The notes below the pieces were generated by a model. It was not told the DNA's origin. It made no database searches and worked only from the letters and a program-made list of their open reading frames with translations. Positions 7,890-17,771 of a DNA stretch of 64,000 bases are shown here, piece after piece. Source of the stretch: Gammaproteobacteria bacterium (lineage in GTDB: Bacteria; Pseudomonadota; Gammaproteobacteria; Pseudomonadales; Porticoccaceae); the NCBI GenBank assembly GCA_018069465.1, contig JAGPUW010000029.1, forward strand, positions 168,291 to 232,290, read 5' to 3'. Position 1 is the first letter of the stretch. The number at the start of each line of letters is the position of its first letter. The translations under genes and the position numbers were made by a program.

Positions 7890-10136
7890 CTACACCACCG
7901 CTACCCGATCCACTTTTTGGAAACCCCTCGGCAATTTATTGCCACGCCGGCCACGCTCACCCAGGTAATGCTCTAAGTCCGCAAATTTCACATTGTGGTG
8001 ACGTTTGCCCGAGTAAATAACCAGGCTCTGCCCCTCGCCCACCACCGCCACGGTGAGCATATATTCCTCTCGGGCCTGCAGGCGCGATGTCGGAATATTA
8101 ATAATTCTGTTGCCCTTGCCCCGCGACAATTCGGGCAAATCGGTGAGCGGGAAGGCCAACATCCGCCCCTCATTGCTGATGGCGACCACCATGCCTGTAG
8201 CGACATTCACATTGGCAATGGGCGGCAGTATTTTTCCGCCTTTGGGGATGCTAATCAGCGCCTTGCCGGAGCGATTCTTGGTGTACAAGTCGGCCAAACT
8301 GGCGACGAAACCGTAACCGGCATCGGTGGCCAGCAATACTTTTTGCTCATCGTCACCCATTAACAGGCCACTAAACGTTGCCCCGGACGGCGCATTCAAA
8401 CGCCCGGTAGCGGGCTCACCCTGGCCCCGTGCCGATGGCAGGGTGTGGGCCGCCAGCGCATAGCTGCGCCCGGTGGAGTCGAGTAATATCGCCTGCTGAT
8501 TACTACGCCCCTGCACCGCGGCAAAGAAGCCATCGCCCGCCTTGTAATTCAAACTAGCGCCATCCACCTCGTGTCCTTTGCCGGCACGAATCCAGCCTTT
8601 TTCGGACAGCACGACAGTGACCGGATCAGCGCTCAGCAAGTCCATTTCATTGAAAGCCTGAGCCTCGCTGCGCTGCACCAGCGACGAGCGACGCTCATCA
8701 CCGAATTCCTCGGCGATGGCTTCCAGCTCTTTGCGCACCATGGTTTTCAGTCGTCTATCGGAGCTAAGCGTCAGCTCCAGAGCATCGCGCTCGATACTTA
8801 ACGCATCCTGCTCGGCGCGAATTTTAAATTCTTCCAGCTTCGCCAGTTGTCGCAGACGCAAATTGAGAATCGCCTCGGCCTGAGTATCCGTGAGATCAAA
8901 GCGCTGCATCAGTTCACCCTTTGGATCCTCTTCCTGGCGAATAATGGCGATGACTTCGTCGATATTGAGAAAGGCTGCGAGCAGGCCATCGAGAATATGC
9001 AAACGGGCGAGCACCCGCTCCAGTCGATACTCGAGGCGACGGCGCACGGTGGCAATACGAAACTGCAACCACTCACCGAGAATGACATTCAGCGGCTTAA
9101 CGCTGGGCAGGCCATTCATGCCAATCATATTCAAATTGACCCGGTAGTTGCGCTGCAGATCAGTGGTGGCAAAGAGGTGATCCATCAACGCGTCCAGATC
9201 AATCCTGTTGGAACGCGGCACAATCACCAGCCGCGTAGGGCTTTCGTAGTCGGATTCATCGCGCAAGTCGGCGACCATCGGCAGCTTTTTGGCAAGCATT
9301 TGCGCGGCGATCTGCTCGAGAATTTTTGCCGGTGAGGCCTGATGGGGCAAAGCGGTGATCACAATGTCGCCATCTTCACGCTGCCATACGCCGCGCATAC
9401 GCACTGAGCCACGGCCCGTTTTATAAACCGCTAATAATTCCTGGGGCGAAGAAATAATTTCCGCCTCGGTCGGATAGTCGGGGCCGGGCAGATGCACGAA
9501 AAGATCTTCAACCGTCGCCTTGGGGTGTTCGAGCAAGTACACCGTGGCGCTGATAATTTCCCGTAAATTGTGCGGCGGAATATCGGTGGCCATACCCACG
9601 GCAATACCGGTGGTGCCATTGAGTAGTACGTGGGGCACCTGGGCCGGCAGTACCTTGGGCTCTTGCAGCGAGCCATCGAAATTGGGCTGCCATTCAACCG
9701 TGCCCTGACCCAGCTCACCGAGCAGGAGGTCGGCAAACTTATCGAGGCGGGATTCGGTATAACGCATCGCCGCAAAGGACTTGGGATCGTCCGGCGAACC
9801 CCAGTTGCCCTGCCCATCGACCAGTGGGTAGCGATAGGAAAAAGGCTGGGCCATCAACACCATCGCCTCATAGGAGGCACTATCACCGTGGGGGTGAAAC
9901 TTACCAATGACATCGCCCACCGTGCGCGCCGATTTTTTGTGCTTGGAGGTAGAGCGCAGGCCAAGCTCGCTCATGGCGTAAATAATGCGCCGCTGCACCG
10001 GCTTCAAACCGTCGCTGATATGGGGCAAAGCGCGATCGAGAATCACGTACATGGAGTAATCGAGGTAGGCTTTTTCGGCGTACTCGCTGACCGGGCGGCT
10101 CTCCGCCTCGTCAGTGCTAAGTATGGTGTCTGTCAT
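7890..10136 (-). CDS. parC: DNA topoisomerase IV subunit A
   Basis: A 748-residue type IIA topoisomerase subunit that breaks and rejoins DNA to decatenate daughter chromosomes. The catalytic tyrosine is Tyr126 in AAMRYTESR. The quinolone-resistance region [12 protein letters not shown] has Ser86 and Glu90, equivalent to E. coli Ser80 and Glu84, so no classical resistance substitution is present. The C-terminal part is the beta-pinwheel DNA-wrapping domain. Its partner parE lies about 10 kb away on the same strand. Confidence 0.97.
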   Translation of the reverse strand: MTDTILSTDEAESRPVSEYAEKAYLDYSMYVILDRALPHISDGLKPVQRRIIYAMSELGLRSTSKHKKSARTVGDVIGKFHPHGDSASYEAMVLMAQPFSYRYPLVDGQGNWGSPDDPKSFAAMRYTESRLDKFADLLLGELGQGTVEWQPNFDGSLQEPKVLPAQVPHVLLNGTTGIAVGMATDIPPHNLREIISATVYLLEHPKATVEDLFVHLPGPDYPTEAEIISSPQELLAVYKTGRGSVRMRGVWQREDGDIVITALPHQASPAKILEQIAAQMLAKKLPMVADLRDESDYESPTRLVIVPRSNRIDLDALMDHLFATTDLQRNYRVNLNMIGMNGLPSVKPLNVILGEWLQFRIATVRRRLEYRLERVLARLHILDGLLAAFLNIDEVIAIIRQEEDPKGELMQRFDLTDTQAEAILNLRLRQLAKLEEFKIRAEQDALSIERDALELTLSSDRRLKTMVRKELEAIAEEFGDERRSSLVQRSEAQAFNEMDLLSADPVTVVLSEKGWIRAGKGHEVDGASLNYKAGDGFFAAVQGRSNQQAILLDSTGRSYALAAHTLPSARGQGEPATGRLNAPSGATFSGLLMGDDEQKVLLATDAGYGFVASLADLYTKNRSGKALISIPKGGKILPPIANVNVATGMVVAISNEGRMLAFPLTDLPELSRGKGNRIINIPTSRLQAREEYMLTVAVVGEGQSLVIYSGKRHHNVKFADLEHYLGERGRRGNKLPRGFQKVDRVAVV

Positions 10137-10391
10137 AGAAAGTCTTTGTTAAAATTTATCAAGCGGGATTGTATATCGCGGGCTATATCGATTTTACCAG
10201 TTGCGTATAAGGCTTAGCACCACTGATAAGAGGAGTAAGCGATTTCAAGCAAGGTATTGTAAGATGTTTTGGAATTGAAGTAATCACGCTGGCCCTTCAC
10301 TTACCGGGCAGTTATCCGAACTCCACATGGATTGCCCATGTTAAACAAGACTAGCATCTATGGATAGCCCTTGCGGTGCAGTGCTTTTAAA

Positions 10392-12485
10392 CTACTGCGT
10401 TGGTGCAGCACCCGCCTTATTGTTGATTAAACTCTCTGTCGCGACCTGTAAAAATGCGTGCAAACGCTCACCTAAAACGCTCGCCTCTTCGCCATCATTA
10501 AGTGCCTGCACGCCTCGGGAGGCACCTAATTGAAATTGGTACAGCCGCGCTTTCTGGCCCTTCGGCTCGACGAATACCTGCTGGCCACTGACGATAGCAA
10601 CCGTCTGATCACTACCTGAAGGTTTTATCACGCCCACACCCGGGTCACCCTCGGGCAGGCCCAGCAAATCACGACCCCAGCATTGGTGCTGCACCTGTTT
10701 TCCGAACCTACCCATAATGGTCGGCACCACATCAACCTGGGTAGCCGTAATATTGTTATGGCTACCAAACAGCTCCTGCACCCTGGGGCCAATCAGTAAA
10801 ATGGGCACATTAAAACGGTTTAAATCGATATCGGTCAGTTGTTCCGGTGTGCCAAAGCCGTGATCACCGAGAATGACGAACAACGTTGCGTCGTAATCGG
10901 GGAGTTGGCGCGCTTTGGCAAAGAACTGTCCAAGGGCCCAATCGGAGTAACGCATCGCGGTGAGGTGTTCGTCAAGCGAACCATGGCCGCTTACCGGGTC
11001 TACGGGCAAGGGGTTTGGCAGGGCATAGGGCGTATGATTGGAGAGGGTCTGCAATAGGGCGTACAAGGGTTTTGTGGTATCTCGATTGGCCATTTCTTCA
11101 ACAGCTCGACCAAACATATCCTGGTCGGACACGCCCCAGGTGGGGTCGGAAAACACTGGGTTAACAAAATCTTTGCGCCCAATAAAGGTGGTCATACCCT
11201 GGTTGGCAAAAAAACCCGCCTGATTATCCCAGGCAAAATCGCCGTTGTAGACATACAGGTCGTCAAAGCCCTGGGGGCTAAGGAGTTGCGGTAATCCGGA
11301 AAAAGCATGCTGGCCTTCCGGCTGCTGCATTAAATATTCGAAGCCCGGCAAATTGGGGAAGCACGCCATGGTCGCAAACATGCCCTGGTGGGTGTGCGTA
11401 CCATTTGAAAACGCGTTGGTAAACAACAACCCCTGTTCAGCCAATTCGTCAAAATAAGGGGTGATTTCATCCTCGCTACCAAGCGCACCGACATAGCGCC
11501 CAGCGAAGCTCTCCATCAAAATAACCACCACATTGCGGATGGGCAAAACGCCACTCGCTTGAGGTGTAAAAATCCGCCGCAGCGCTACTTGATCAGCGTC
11601 TACCAGCTGATCCTCAGGCGTGAGTAGCATCTCGCGAACAACATTAAGGGCACGATCCGCTGGCAATTTTCCGTGCCAGACATTGTCGCCGGATGATGAC
11701 CAGCGATGACGGGCCGCATCAGCTAGTGTCATAAAACCATTTAGGGCCAGCTGGTTGGCAAAGGGCGAATCAGTGATAAAGGCATCACCCCAGCGCAGCG
11801 GCGGCCCCTGACGCAGAGTGCCACGTGCCGCCGCTGTGGTCACAACCAGGCATAGCAGCATGACCAGCAGGCGCTTATACCATGGGGTATTCGCCTGCGC
11901 AGCTCGACCATCGGCCAGAGAGTCGACGACTATTACACCGCGGCGCGACATTCGATCACACCAACGCAATGCGCGGACGATTAACCAGGTCGCCAATGAC
12001 CAGCCCAGCAAGTAACGCAGGACAGGGAAACCATGCCAGAGCATGCTGAGAACGGTTGTAGGATCTTCACCTAGATATTGAAAAACCAGGCTATTCAAGC
12101 GCTGGTGGAACTCACGATAAAAATCCAGCTCAAGCGCGCCGAAAAATAATACGACACTGGCAAACAACGTTAACCAGCCAAGCCACAAACCACGCCATGC
12201 CATTGCCCGCACACTGGTCACCGCAAGGACTAAAGGTATCGTCGCGAAGGCAACCACACGCAAATCAAAACGCAGGCCTCTGCCAAAAGCGGTAACGAAG
12301 GTGCTTAAAGGCGTATCACCGACCAGCTCGTAGTTATACGTCAACAATAGCAGGCGCAGTAGCGTGAACAATATTATCAGTACAGCAACACTGAGCAGGC
12401 TAAACGCCAAATGACTACGCAAGCCAAGCTGTTGCCCTTCTATTGGGCGCTGCAAATAGTGCCATTGCTTGTCGGATGCACTCAC
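10392..12485 (-). CDS. LtaS-family phosphatidyl headgroup transferase (sulfatase fold), membrane
   Basis: About 697 residues: several N-terminal membrane helices, then an extracytoplasmic alkaline-phosphatase/sulfatase domain. Visible active-site features are VVVILMESFAGRYVG (metal ligand Glu), the nucleophile region NGTHTHQGMFAT and the metal motif ILGDHGFGTP. Such enzymes move phosphoglycerol or phosphoethanolamine from phospholipid to an envelope glycan. I prefer the GTG at 12485, whose GTGA overlaps the dgkA stop; a TTG at 12506 is the alternative. The overlap with dgkA suggests translational coupling, which fits because dgkA recycles the diacylglycerol by-product. Confidence 0.88.
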   Translation of the reverse strand: MSASDKQWHYLQRPIEGQQLGLRSHLAFSLLSVAVLIILFTLLRLLLLTYNYELVGDTPLSTFVTAFGRGLRFDLRVVAFATIPLVLAVTSVRAMAWRGLWLGWLTLFASVVLFFGALELDFYREFHQRLNSLVFQYLGEDPTTVLSMLWHGFPVLRYLLGWSLATWLIVRALRWCDRMSRRGVIVVDSLADGRAAQANTPWYKRLLVMLLCLVVTTAAARGTLRQGPPLRWGDAFITDSPFANQLALNGFMTLADAARHRWSSSGDNVWHGKLPADRALNVVREMLLTPEDQLVDADQVALRRIFTPQASGVLPIRNVVVILMESFAGRYVGALGSEDEITPYFDELAEQGLLFTNAFSNGTHTHQGMFATMACFPNLPGFEYLMQQPEGQHAFSGLPQLLSPQGFDDLYVYNGDFAWDNQAGFFANQGMTTFIGRKDFVNPVFSDPTWGVSDQDMFGRAVEEMANRDTTKPLYALLQTLSNHTPYALPNPLPVDPVSGHGSLDEHLTAMRYSDWALGQFFAKARQLPDYDATLFVILGDHGFGTPEQLTDIDLNRFNVPILLIGPRVQELFGSHNNITATQVDVVPTIMGRFGKQVQHQCWGRDLLGLPEGDPGVGVIKPSGSDQTVAIVSGQQVFVEPKGQKARLYQFQLGASRGVQALNDGEEASVLGERLHAFLQVATESLINNKAGAAPTQ

Positions 12486-12865
12486 CCTCGCAACACGCAA
12501 GCCCAAATACTAGCAAGTAAAACTAAGGTCACTGATTGAGCGGCACTACCCATATCTTTTGCACGTGCAGATAAAGGGTGCAGCTCCAGCGAAATACGAT
12601 CCACCGCCGCTTCAATGGCCGAATTGAGCAACTCAACAACCAATGTCAGTAAGCTGACACCGATGAGCAACGCTCTTTCAGCAGTAGTGATCTCGAGGAT
12701 TAGCACTATAGGTATTAATAGCAGGTTGAGAAACAATAACTGACGAAATGCCGCCTCGCCAATAACAGCACCTCGCAGACCGGCCCATGAATAGCCAAAA
12801 GCATTGAGGACTCGCCGCCACCCTTGTCGGCCTTTTAAACCTGCGGCATCAGCTGAGGTGTTCAT
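12482..12865 (-). CDS. dgkA: Diacylglycerol kinase
   Basis: A 127-residue inner-membrane enzyme that phosphorylates diacylglycerol to phosphatidic acid. Three hydrophobic helices and the signature VVELLNSAIEAAVDRIS identify the prokaryotic DgkA family. The length is typical. It precedes and overlaps the LtaS-like gene, matching the known role of DgkA in clearing diacylglycerol released by phosphoglycerol transfer to periplasmic glucans in E. coli. Confidence 0.95.
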   Translation of the reverse strand: MNTSADAAGLKGRQGWRRVLNAFGYSWAGLRGAVIGEAAFRQLLFLNLLLIPIVLILEITTAERALLIGVSLLTLVVELLNSAIEAAVDRISLELHPLSARAKDMGSAAQSVTLVLLASIWACVLRG

Positions 12866-13111
12866 GATTGTCTGGCTTTAAGAAACGCATAACATCTCGC
12901 GTATGGCAACATCGCAGCAAAAACCTCATTGAAAGTTCGGGGATTACAATAGCTCGCGCCAGGTGGTCGAATTGTAGAGAAAATGTGAAAAAATTGTTAA
13001 ATTTTCAAGTCAATAGAAAGGTGGTGCTCTTAAAGTAGAGTGCTTAACTATTTTAGATAGCGTGCTTTAAGACCGTGGATTCAATTCGTAAGTGCAACAA
13101 AAAAACATGAC

Positions 13112-14179
13112 TTAACCTTCCGATGAACTTTCAATGTATTCAGCTAGCACGCTTTTCACATCTTCGACACTGAGTGATTTTATGCAACGGAAACTCTGTG
13201 TGCAGAATTTTTTTGAACAAGCCTCTTCGCACCTAACTACATTTCGAACAACCCTTGATTTATCGCCTAATGAACCCCAGCGGTGTTCGTCTGTAGGCCC
13301 AAATATCGAAAACACTTGAGCCCCCGCGGCAGATGCCAAATGCATAGGGCCACTGTCATTACCCAAAAAAAACCTGGCTTCAGAAAACAGTGCTATTAAC
13401 TCGCCCAAATTAAGCTCGTCACACAATGATATTGGCTTTTGTGTGCATTGCCTTACAACTTCCTCAATGACTGATCGATCAGATGTACCGGCGCCTATAA
13501 AAAGAACTTGGTAACCCTGGTTCGCCAGCCAATCAGCAGTCCTGGAAAAATTTTCTACAGGCCATTTTTTATAATCTTTTGTGGCACCAGGGTGTATACA
13601 GATATAAGGCCGCCGACTACAGAAACCATGGGATCGAAGAATTTTATTAACTGATGCCCGATGTTTATCAACAGGTTGAAGCCTGGGATATTTAGCTGCT
13701 CCATGTATTTCAAGGAAGTGTTGTGCATATCGATCATATTGATAAAACTGGTGCAGCCTGTCTTCATCACTGTCTATTATTTTGGTATAAAACCTGCCAT
13801 ATGGGCTATTAGGTAAACCGAAGCGAATGTTAACCCCAGATAAAATGGCCATTACTGTCGATAGTTTCTGGGCATCAAAATTGAGTAATAGTTTAGCCCT
13901 GTAAGTACGAATTTCACCGTAGAATTCTCTCAGCAAATTCAGCTTACCGAGTGCATTTAAATTTAGTAGTTGGCCCAGAGGGTAATAAAGTACATCTAAA
14001 ATTTCTGGAATCGACTCCAAAATACACCTGTAAGCCTCATCTATTACAACAAGACTTTCACCTTGATTAGCTTTTACCAGGGCGACAATACCGTGTAGGG
14101 ACACCAGTAGGTTGCCCATGTGTTTAGTGGGCATCAACAATACCAAGGCGTGATTAAACGGCTTATCGTTTGGTGACAT
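13112..14179 (-). CDS. GT9-family glycosyltransferase (heptosyltransferase-like)
   Basis: A 355-residue GT-B glycosyltransferase with the N-terminal motif LLMPTKHMGNLLVSLHG and the C-terminal nucleotide-sugar motif FFLGNDSGPMHLASAAG followed by FSIFGPTDEHRWG. It is a clear paralogue of the gene at 34499, sharing an unusual C-terminal cysteine pattern (CEEACSKKFCTQSFRCI) and the ending SVEDVKSVL. Its base composition is visibly AT-richer than its neighbours, which suggests transfer or relaxed selection. Acceptor and sugar are unknown, but LPS core is likely. Confidence 0.85.
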   Translation of the reverse strand: MSPNDKPFNHALVLLMPTKHMGNLLVSLHGIVALVKANQGESLVVIDEAYRCILESIPEILDVLYYPLGQLLNLNALGKLNLLREFYGEIRTYRAKLLLNFDAQKLSTVMAILSGVNIRFGLPNSPYGRFYTKIIDSDEDRLHQFYQYDRYAQHFLEIHGAAKYPRLQPVDKHRASVNKILRSHGFCSRRPYICIHPGATKDYKKWPVENFSRTADWLANQGYQVLFIGAGTSDRSVIEEVVRQCTQKPISLCDELNLGELIALFSEARFFLGNDSGPMHLASAAGAQVFSIFGPTDEHRWGSLGDKSRVVRNVVRCEEACSKKFCTQSFRCIKSLSVEDVKSVLAEYIESSSEG

Positions 14180-14390
14180 AGGAAAAATATGAGCGCTTGG
14201 TCAATGGTTAGTTTTTCGAGTGATCAAAATTGTTTGTTTTGCAGGTAAGCAGCGTTCAATCCCACGTCAAAAATACCAACGTTATATTAAGGTAACCTTA
14301 AGATTCTGAGTGGCGGGGCAACTGTTTTTCTGCAGATCTTAGTGTGGCGCTTGATTTTCTACCCGCAAGCGAAGGCCCTGAAGCTGGCGA

Positions 14391-15359
14391 TTAGAAAACA
14401 ACGCGGCCGGTTAGCGTTATCAGGCCAACGGTGATACCCAGTAACATCAGCAGCAAGCTTGAGTTCACTGAATACTTTAATACCCGATAGGCAAAGGGAT
14501 TAATTTTTTTGAGTGCCTTGCTTTTCGCCAGAGCAGGGACAAGGCCACGAAATACCCGATTCACCAAACCCGCTTTATCTTGCGCCGTGTTAGGCACGAC
14601 CGTTTGACCAATGAGTGCTTTGTAGAAGACATTAATAGCTCTGCCAAACAGGTTCATGGGGCGTTCAACGTCACACATCAATACTAGCCGACTTTGGTCG
14701 GTGTCATTGAGCACGTAGTGAATATAGGTTTCGTCAAAGAGCAGGGCTTCTCCATCGCGCCATGAATAGCTCTGACCATCGACATTGATAAAGCATTGAT
14801 CTGAGTTCGGCGTGGCGAGGCCCAGGTGATAGCGCAAAGAACAGGCGACAGGGTCTGAGTGGCGCGATAACTGAGAATGCGGCGCAATGACAGTAAACAT
14901 TGCACCATTGATAAACTTAAGACCCCCTAACAATTGTTGTGTTTTAGGACAGAGTTGTCGGGCCGATTTGTGATGGTAGCCGTACCAGGTAAGATAAAAC
15001 TTGCGCCATCCGTATTTGTGAAAGGTGCGAAACCCAACGTCATAGTAGGCCACCGCGCCTGGCTGATTGAGGGTTTCAAACGTGCCTTGTTCGAGTAATG
15101 CACAGCCTTCATCCCGAATCATTTGCCAGTTTGCTTTGATTATCTCTAGTTCCTGGAACTCGTTTAAATCCTGTATGGGCTTGCGACCACGCTTTTGCGT
15201 AAATAAATAAAGCAGACAATTTAATGGTGCAGATATGGCCCAACCCTTGCGCACATACTCGGACAGATTATCGTAACGTGTGGTGCCCCGGTAACCGTAG
15301 ACATAAGCCATGGCACCTAGGCTGAACAGTATGATGATGAGCAAGACACTAAGAGTCAT
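14391..15359 (-). CDS. lpxO: Aspartyl/asparaginyl beta-hydroxylase family, LpxO-like lipid A hydroxylase
   Basis: A 322-residue Fe(II)/2-oxoglutarate dioxygenase with membrane segments at both ends and a cytoplasmic catalytic core. The iron ligands are His167-x-Asp169 in SRHSDPVACSLRYHLGL and probably His214 in YIHYVLNDTDQSRLVLM, with Arg224 for 2-oxoglutarate. N-terminal membrane anchoring and length match LpxO, which 2-hydroxylates a secondary acyl chain of lipid A. The neighbouring envelope genes support this. A relative acting on another lipid is possible. Confidence 0.8.
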   Translation of the reverse strand: MTLSVLLIIILFSLGAMAYVYGYRGTTRYDNLSEYVRKGWAISAPLNCLLYLFTQKRGRKPIQDLNEFQELEIIKANWQMIRDEGCALLEQGTFETLNQPGAVAYYDVGFRTFHKYGWRKFYLTWYGYHHKSARQLCPKTQQLLGGLKFINGAMFTVIAPHSQLSRHSDPVACSLRYHLGLATPNSDQCFINVDGQSYSWRDGEALLFDETYIHYVLNDTDQSRLVLMCDVERPMNLFGRAINVFYKALIGQTVVPNTAQDKAGLVNRVFRGLVPALAKSKALKKINPFAYRVLKYSVNSSLLLMLLGITVGLITLTGRVVF

Positions 15360-15549
15360 CTGTCTTCATGCTGCTGATGCAGCGCAAAGGCGAGACTTTT
15401 GACTAAATAGAGCATTCCTGCGTGACCCCACATTGTAACGGGCCGCAAATGATTTCAGCCCGCGCTGTTTTTAGCGGAAGTTGACGTTAGCGGGGTCGGC
15501 GTTACCACCATGTCAAAAAAATGTGGAAACTTTGTTGTCAGCGTTTGTT

Positions 15550-16842
15550 TTACGCTCGAAGGTCGACCACAAAACAACTACCACTGGGGACAAGTGCGCG
15601 TAAGTGGATAGCCCAGCCCTGGTGCTCACACACCCTTCGCACAATAGACAAACCCAGACCTAAGCCGTCCCCTCGTGCGGGATCAGCGCGATAGAATGGA
15701 TCGAAGATATCTGCTTGCTGCTCAGATGAAACGCCGATGCCAGTATCTTCGACCCGGAAGCCGCCTTCCACTAGGATCAGGCGTATCTCACCTGTGTCGG
15801 TGTAGTGCATTGCATTGCGCAATAAATTGGCCATGACCACGGCCAAAAAGCTGGCGTTGTAGCTGGCCTTTTTATCACGGGTGTTGCCACCAGTGTCGTT
15901 TGCCTCTATCACTGAGACCAGGCGTAGGCCTTTGGCTTGGGCAAGCGAAGAAAAGCGTTGGATGGCAGCTTCGGCAGCTGTCGCTAAAGACACCCGCACC
16001 GCCGTATCACCACTTTGAGAATCGCCTCGGGCAAGGAGTAAAAAGGTTTCTACCAATTCGTGAATTTCCGATCCGGCTTTCTGAATACGTTCTAATTGTT
16101 TGTGCTGGCTGGTGCTTAACTCATCCTCTTCCAACAACAATTCACAAGACGATGCAATCACCATCAAGGGCGTTCGCAACTCATGGCTGACATCGCTGGT
16201 AAAAAAGCGCTCCCTGTCGAGGGTGTGTCGCAGGTGCTCCAGAGTGGTATCGAAAGCTGCAGCCAGTTGACCGACTTCGTCATTGGCATAATCCGCTGCT
16301 AGCGCAGGCGCCATGGGTAGCAGTTGATCACTGTGGCGCACCTGTCGAGCAAGCCGCGCGACGGGGGCTATGACCTGCCTGGCAAGCAGCCAGCCCAATA
16401 CCGAGGCGGCCAATACGCTAAAAATAAATCCGCCCAAAACACCGTCATACAAGACTTGCTCCCGACGTTCAAAATCGTGTTGCTCCTTGACCAGCAAATA
16501 ACGCTGACCATGCTGGGTTTGCTGAAATACATAAAAGGCCTGGTCTCCCTCGACAAGCTCGGTAAAGCCGTCGTGGCTATTGGTTAGATTGGCTGGAATA
16601 GCAGGCCCATTCGGGTCGCTGGTATAAAAATGGGTTTTGGCATCCAGATCCAATTGCTGCCAGGTACTCAAATCTTGGGACAAAACTTCGTTCAACTCAG
16701 TCGCTGATTCCTCTGAAACCAGATGGGTTTCAACCCAGCCAACGACGTACACCAGACTTAAGGCAAAAGCACCGCTAACCACCAGAGTAATAGCCACAAA
16801 GGCAAAAACAATACGTCTTGCCAAACCACGTTTATAACGCAC
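15550..16842 (-). CDS. Two-component sensor histidine kinase
   Basis: A 430-residue inner-membrane kinase: helix at 10-35, a periplasmic sensor of about 95 residues, a second helix near 136-156, a HAMP linker, then HisKA with phospho-accepting His220 in SDVSHELRTPL. The ATP-binding domain contains NLLRNAMHYT, VEDTGIGV and GLGLGLSIV. The GTG start at 16842 has an AGGGG ribosome site and overlaps the end of the response-regulator gene by 11 bp, indicating coupled translation. The stimulus is unknown; neighbouring genes suggest envelope stress or cations. Confidence 0.93.
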   Translation of the reverse strand: MRYKRGLARRIVFAFVAITLVVSGAFALSLVYVVGWVETHLVSEESATELNEVLSQDLSTWQQLDLDAKTHFYTSDPNGPAIPANLTNSHDGFTELVEGDQAFYVFQQTQHGQRYLLVKEQHDFERREQVLYDGVLGGFIFSVLAASVLGWLLARQVIAPVARLARQVRHSDQLLPMAPALAADYANDEVGQLAAAFDTTLEHLRHTLDRERFFTSDVSHELRTPLMVIASSCELLLEEDELSTSQHKQLERIQKAGSEIHELVETFLLLARGDSQSGDTAVRVSLATAAEAAIQRFSSLAQAKGLRLVSVIEANDTGGNTRDKKASYNASFLAVVMANLLRNAMHYTDTGEIRLILVEGGFRVEDTGIGVSSEQQADIFDPFYRADPARGDGLGLGLSIVRRVCEHQGWAIHLRALVPSGSCFVVDLRA

Positions 16843-17518
16843 TGTCTGCCCCTGTCAATCGATAGCCTGCTTTGTGAACGGTGTGTAACAAGGGCTTGGT
16901 GAAAGGCTTATCAATCACCTGACGCAGTTGGTGAATATGGCTGCGCAAACTGTCGCCTATCGGAACGTCATCGTCCCAAAGTGCTTGCTCCATAGCACTA
17001 CGGCGCACCACGGCGGGGCTTCTTCGCATCAATAGTTCGAGGATTTTTAGCCCGGCTGGACTAACTTTGAGGGTTGTGCCATCTCTGGACACCTGCAAAG
17101 TATCAAGATCCAGGCGCAGGTCTTCCACCTCCAGTAGGTGCCCGCTATCGCCACCGGCGCGGCGCAACACGGCCTCAATCCTGGCCACTAGTTCAGACAG
17201 TGCAAAGGGTTTGATCAGGTAATCATCGGCCCCGACATTAAAACCCTGCAAGCGATCAGCCAGAGTATCCCGTGCGGTCAGCATAATGATCGGCGTGCTT
17301 TGTCGACCCTCTTCCCGCAGCCGTTGACAAACCTGATAACCGTCGAGGCCTGGCAACATTAAGTCCAGCACAATCAAATCGTATTGCTCGGAAGTAGCCA
17401 GATGCAGCCCACTCAAGCCGTCCTGAGCACAGTCCGTGGTAAAGCCTTTTAGCGCCAGATAATCAAGTACGTTTACAAGAATATCCTTGTTATCTTCTAT
17501 CACCAGAATACGTGCCAT
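16832..17518 (-). CDS. OmpR-family response regulator
   Basis: About 228 residues: a receiver domain with the phosphorylated aspartate in LIVLDLMLPGLDG (Asp52 from this start) and a C-terminal winged-helix DNA-binding domain. The ATG at 17518 gives the usual MARILVIEDN start; a GTG two codons upstream is an alternative. It is transcribed with the kinase gene and divergently from the LtaS-like gene at 17772, whose promoter carries a tandem repeat at 17708-17735. That gene is therefore the first candidate target. Confidence 0.93.
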   Translation of the reverse strand: MARILVIEDNKDILVNVLDYLALKGFTTDCAQDGLSGLHLATSEQYDLIVLDLMLPGLDGYQVCQRLREEGRQSTPIIMLTARDTLADRLQGFNVGADDYLIKPFALSELVARIEAVLRRAGGDSGHLLEVEDLRLDLDTLQVSRDGTTLKVSPAGLKILELLMRRSPAVVRRSAMEQALWDDDVPIGDSLRSHIHQLRQVIDKPFTKPLLHTVHKAGYRLTGADSAL

Positions 17519-17707
17519 GCTCACATTACCTCGAGCTGCTGATCAAAAATAAGAATTTTTCAAGCCTTTAATTTTATAAAACCGGGATCACACCCGGCTC
17601 ACTCTAACCCAGAGGGTCAACGCAAACATACTGATTCTTGCGGCATGGGATTAATTCCAGAAGCCTACAAATATTTTTTCTTCGACATTTTATTGACGAT
17701 TTCTTGA

Positions 17708-17735
17708 CTGTCTGTACACACCTGTCTGTCCACAC
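17708..17735 (+). promoter_or_regulatory. Tandem 14-bp direct repeat, candidate response-regulator site
   Basis: Two abutting 14-bp units, CTGTCTGTACACAC at 17708-17721 and CTGTCTGTCCACAC at 17722-17735, differ at one base. A TATATC hexamer follows at 17738-17743, resembling a -10 element, and the gene at 17772 starts downstream after a GGAGG ribosome site. The repeat therefore occupies the -35 region, as expected for an OmpR-type activator site. The response-regulator gene is divergent and adjacent. Function is inferred. Confidence 0.6.
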
Positions 17736-17771
17736 TGTATATCTCTGTACCGTTTCTGGAGGTCTTTCGCC

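Noticed and set aside
10325..10341. Hairpin ACATGG-ATTGC-CCATGT between parC and the LtaS-like gene
   Set aside because: Only 6-bp arms with no T-tract; not convincing as a terminator or operator.
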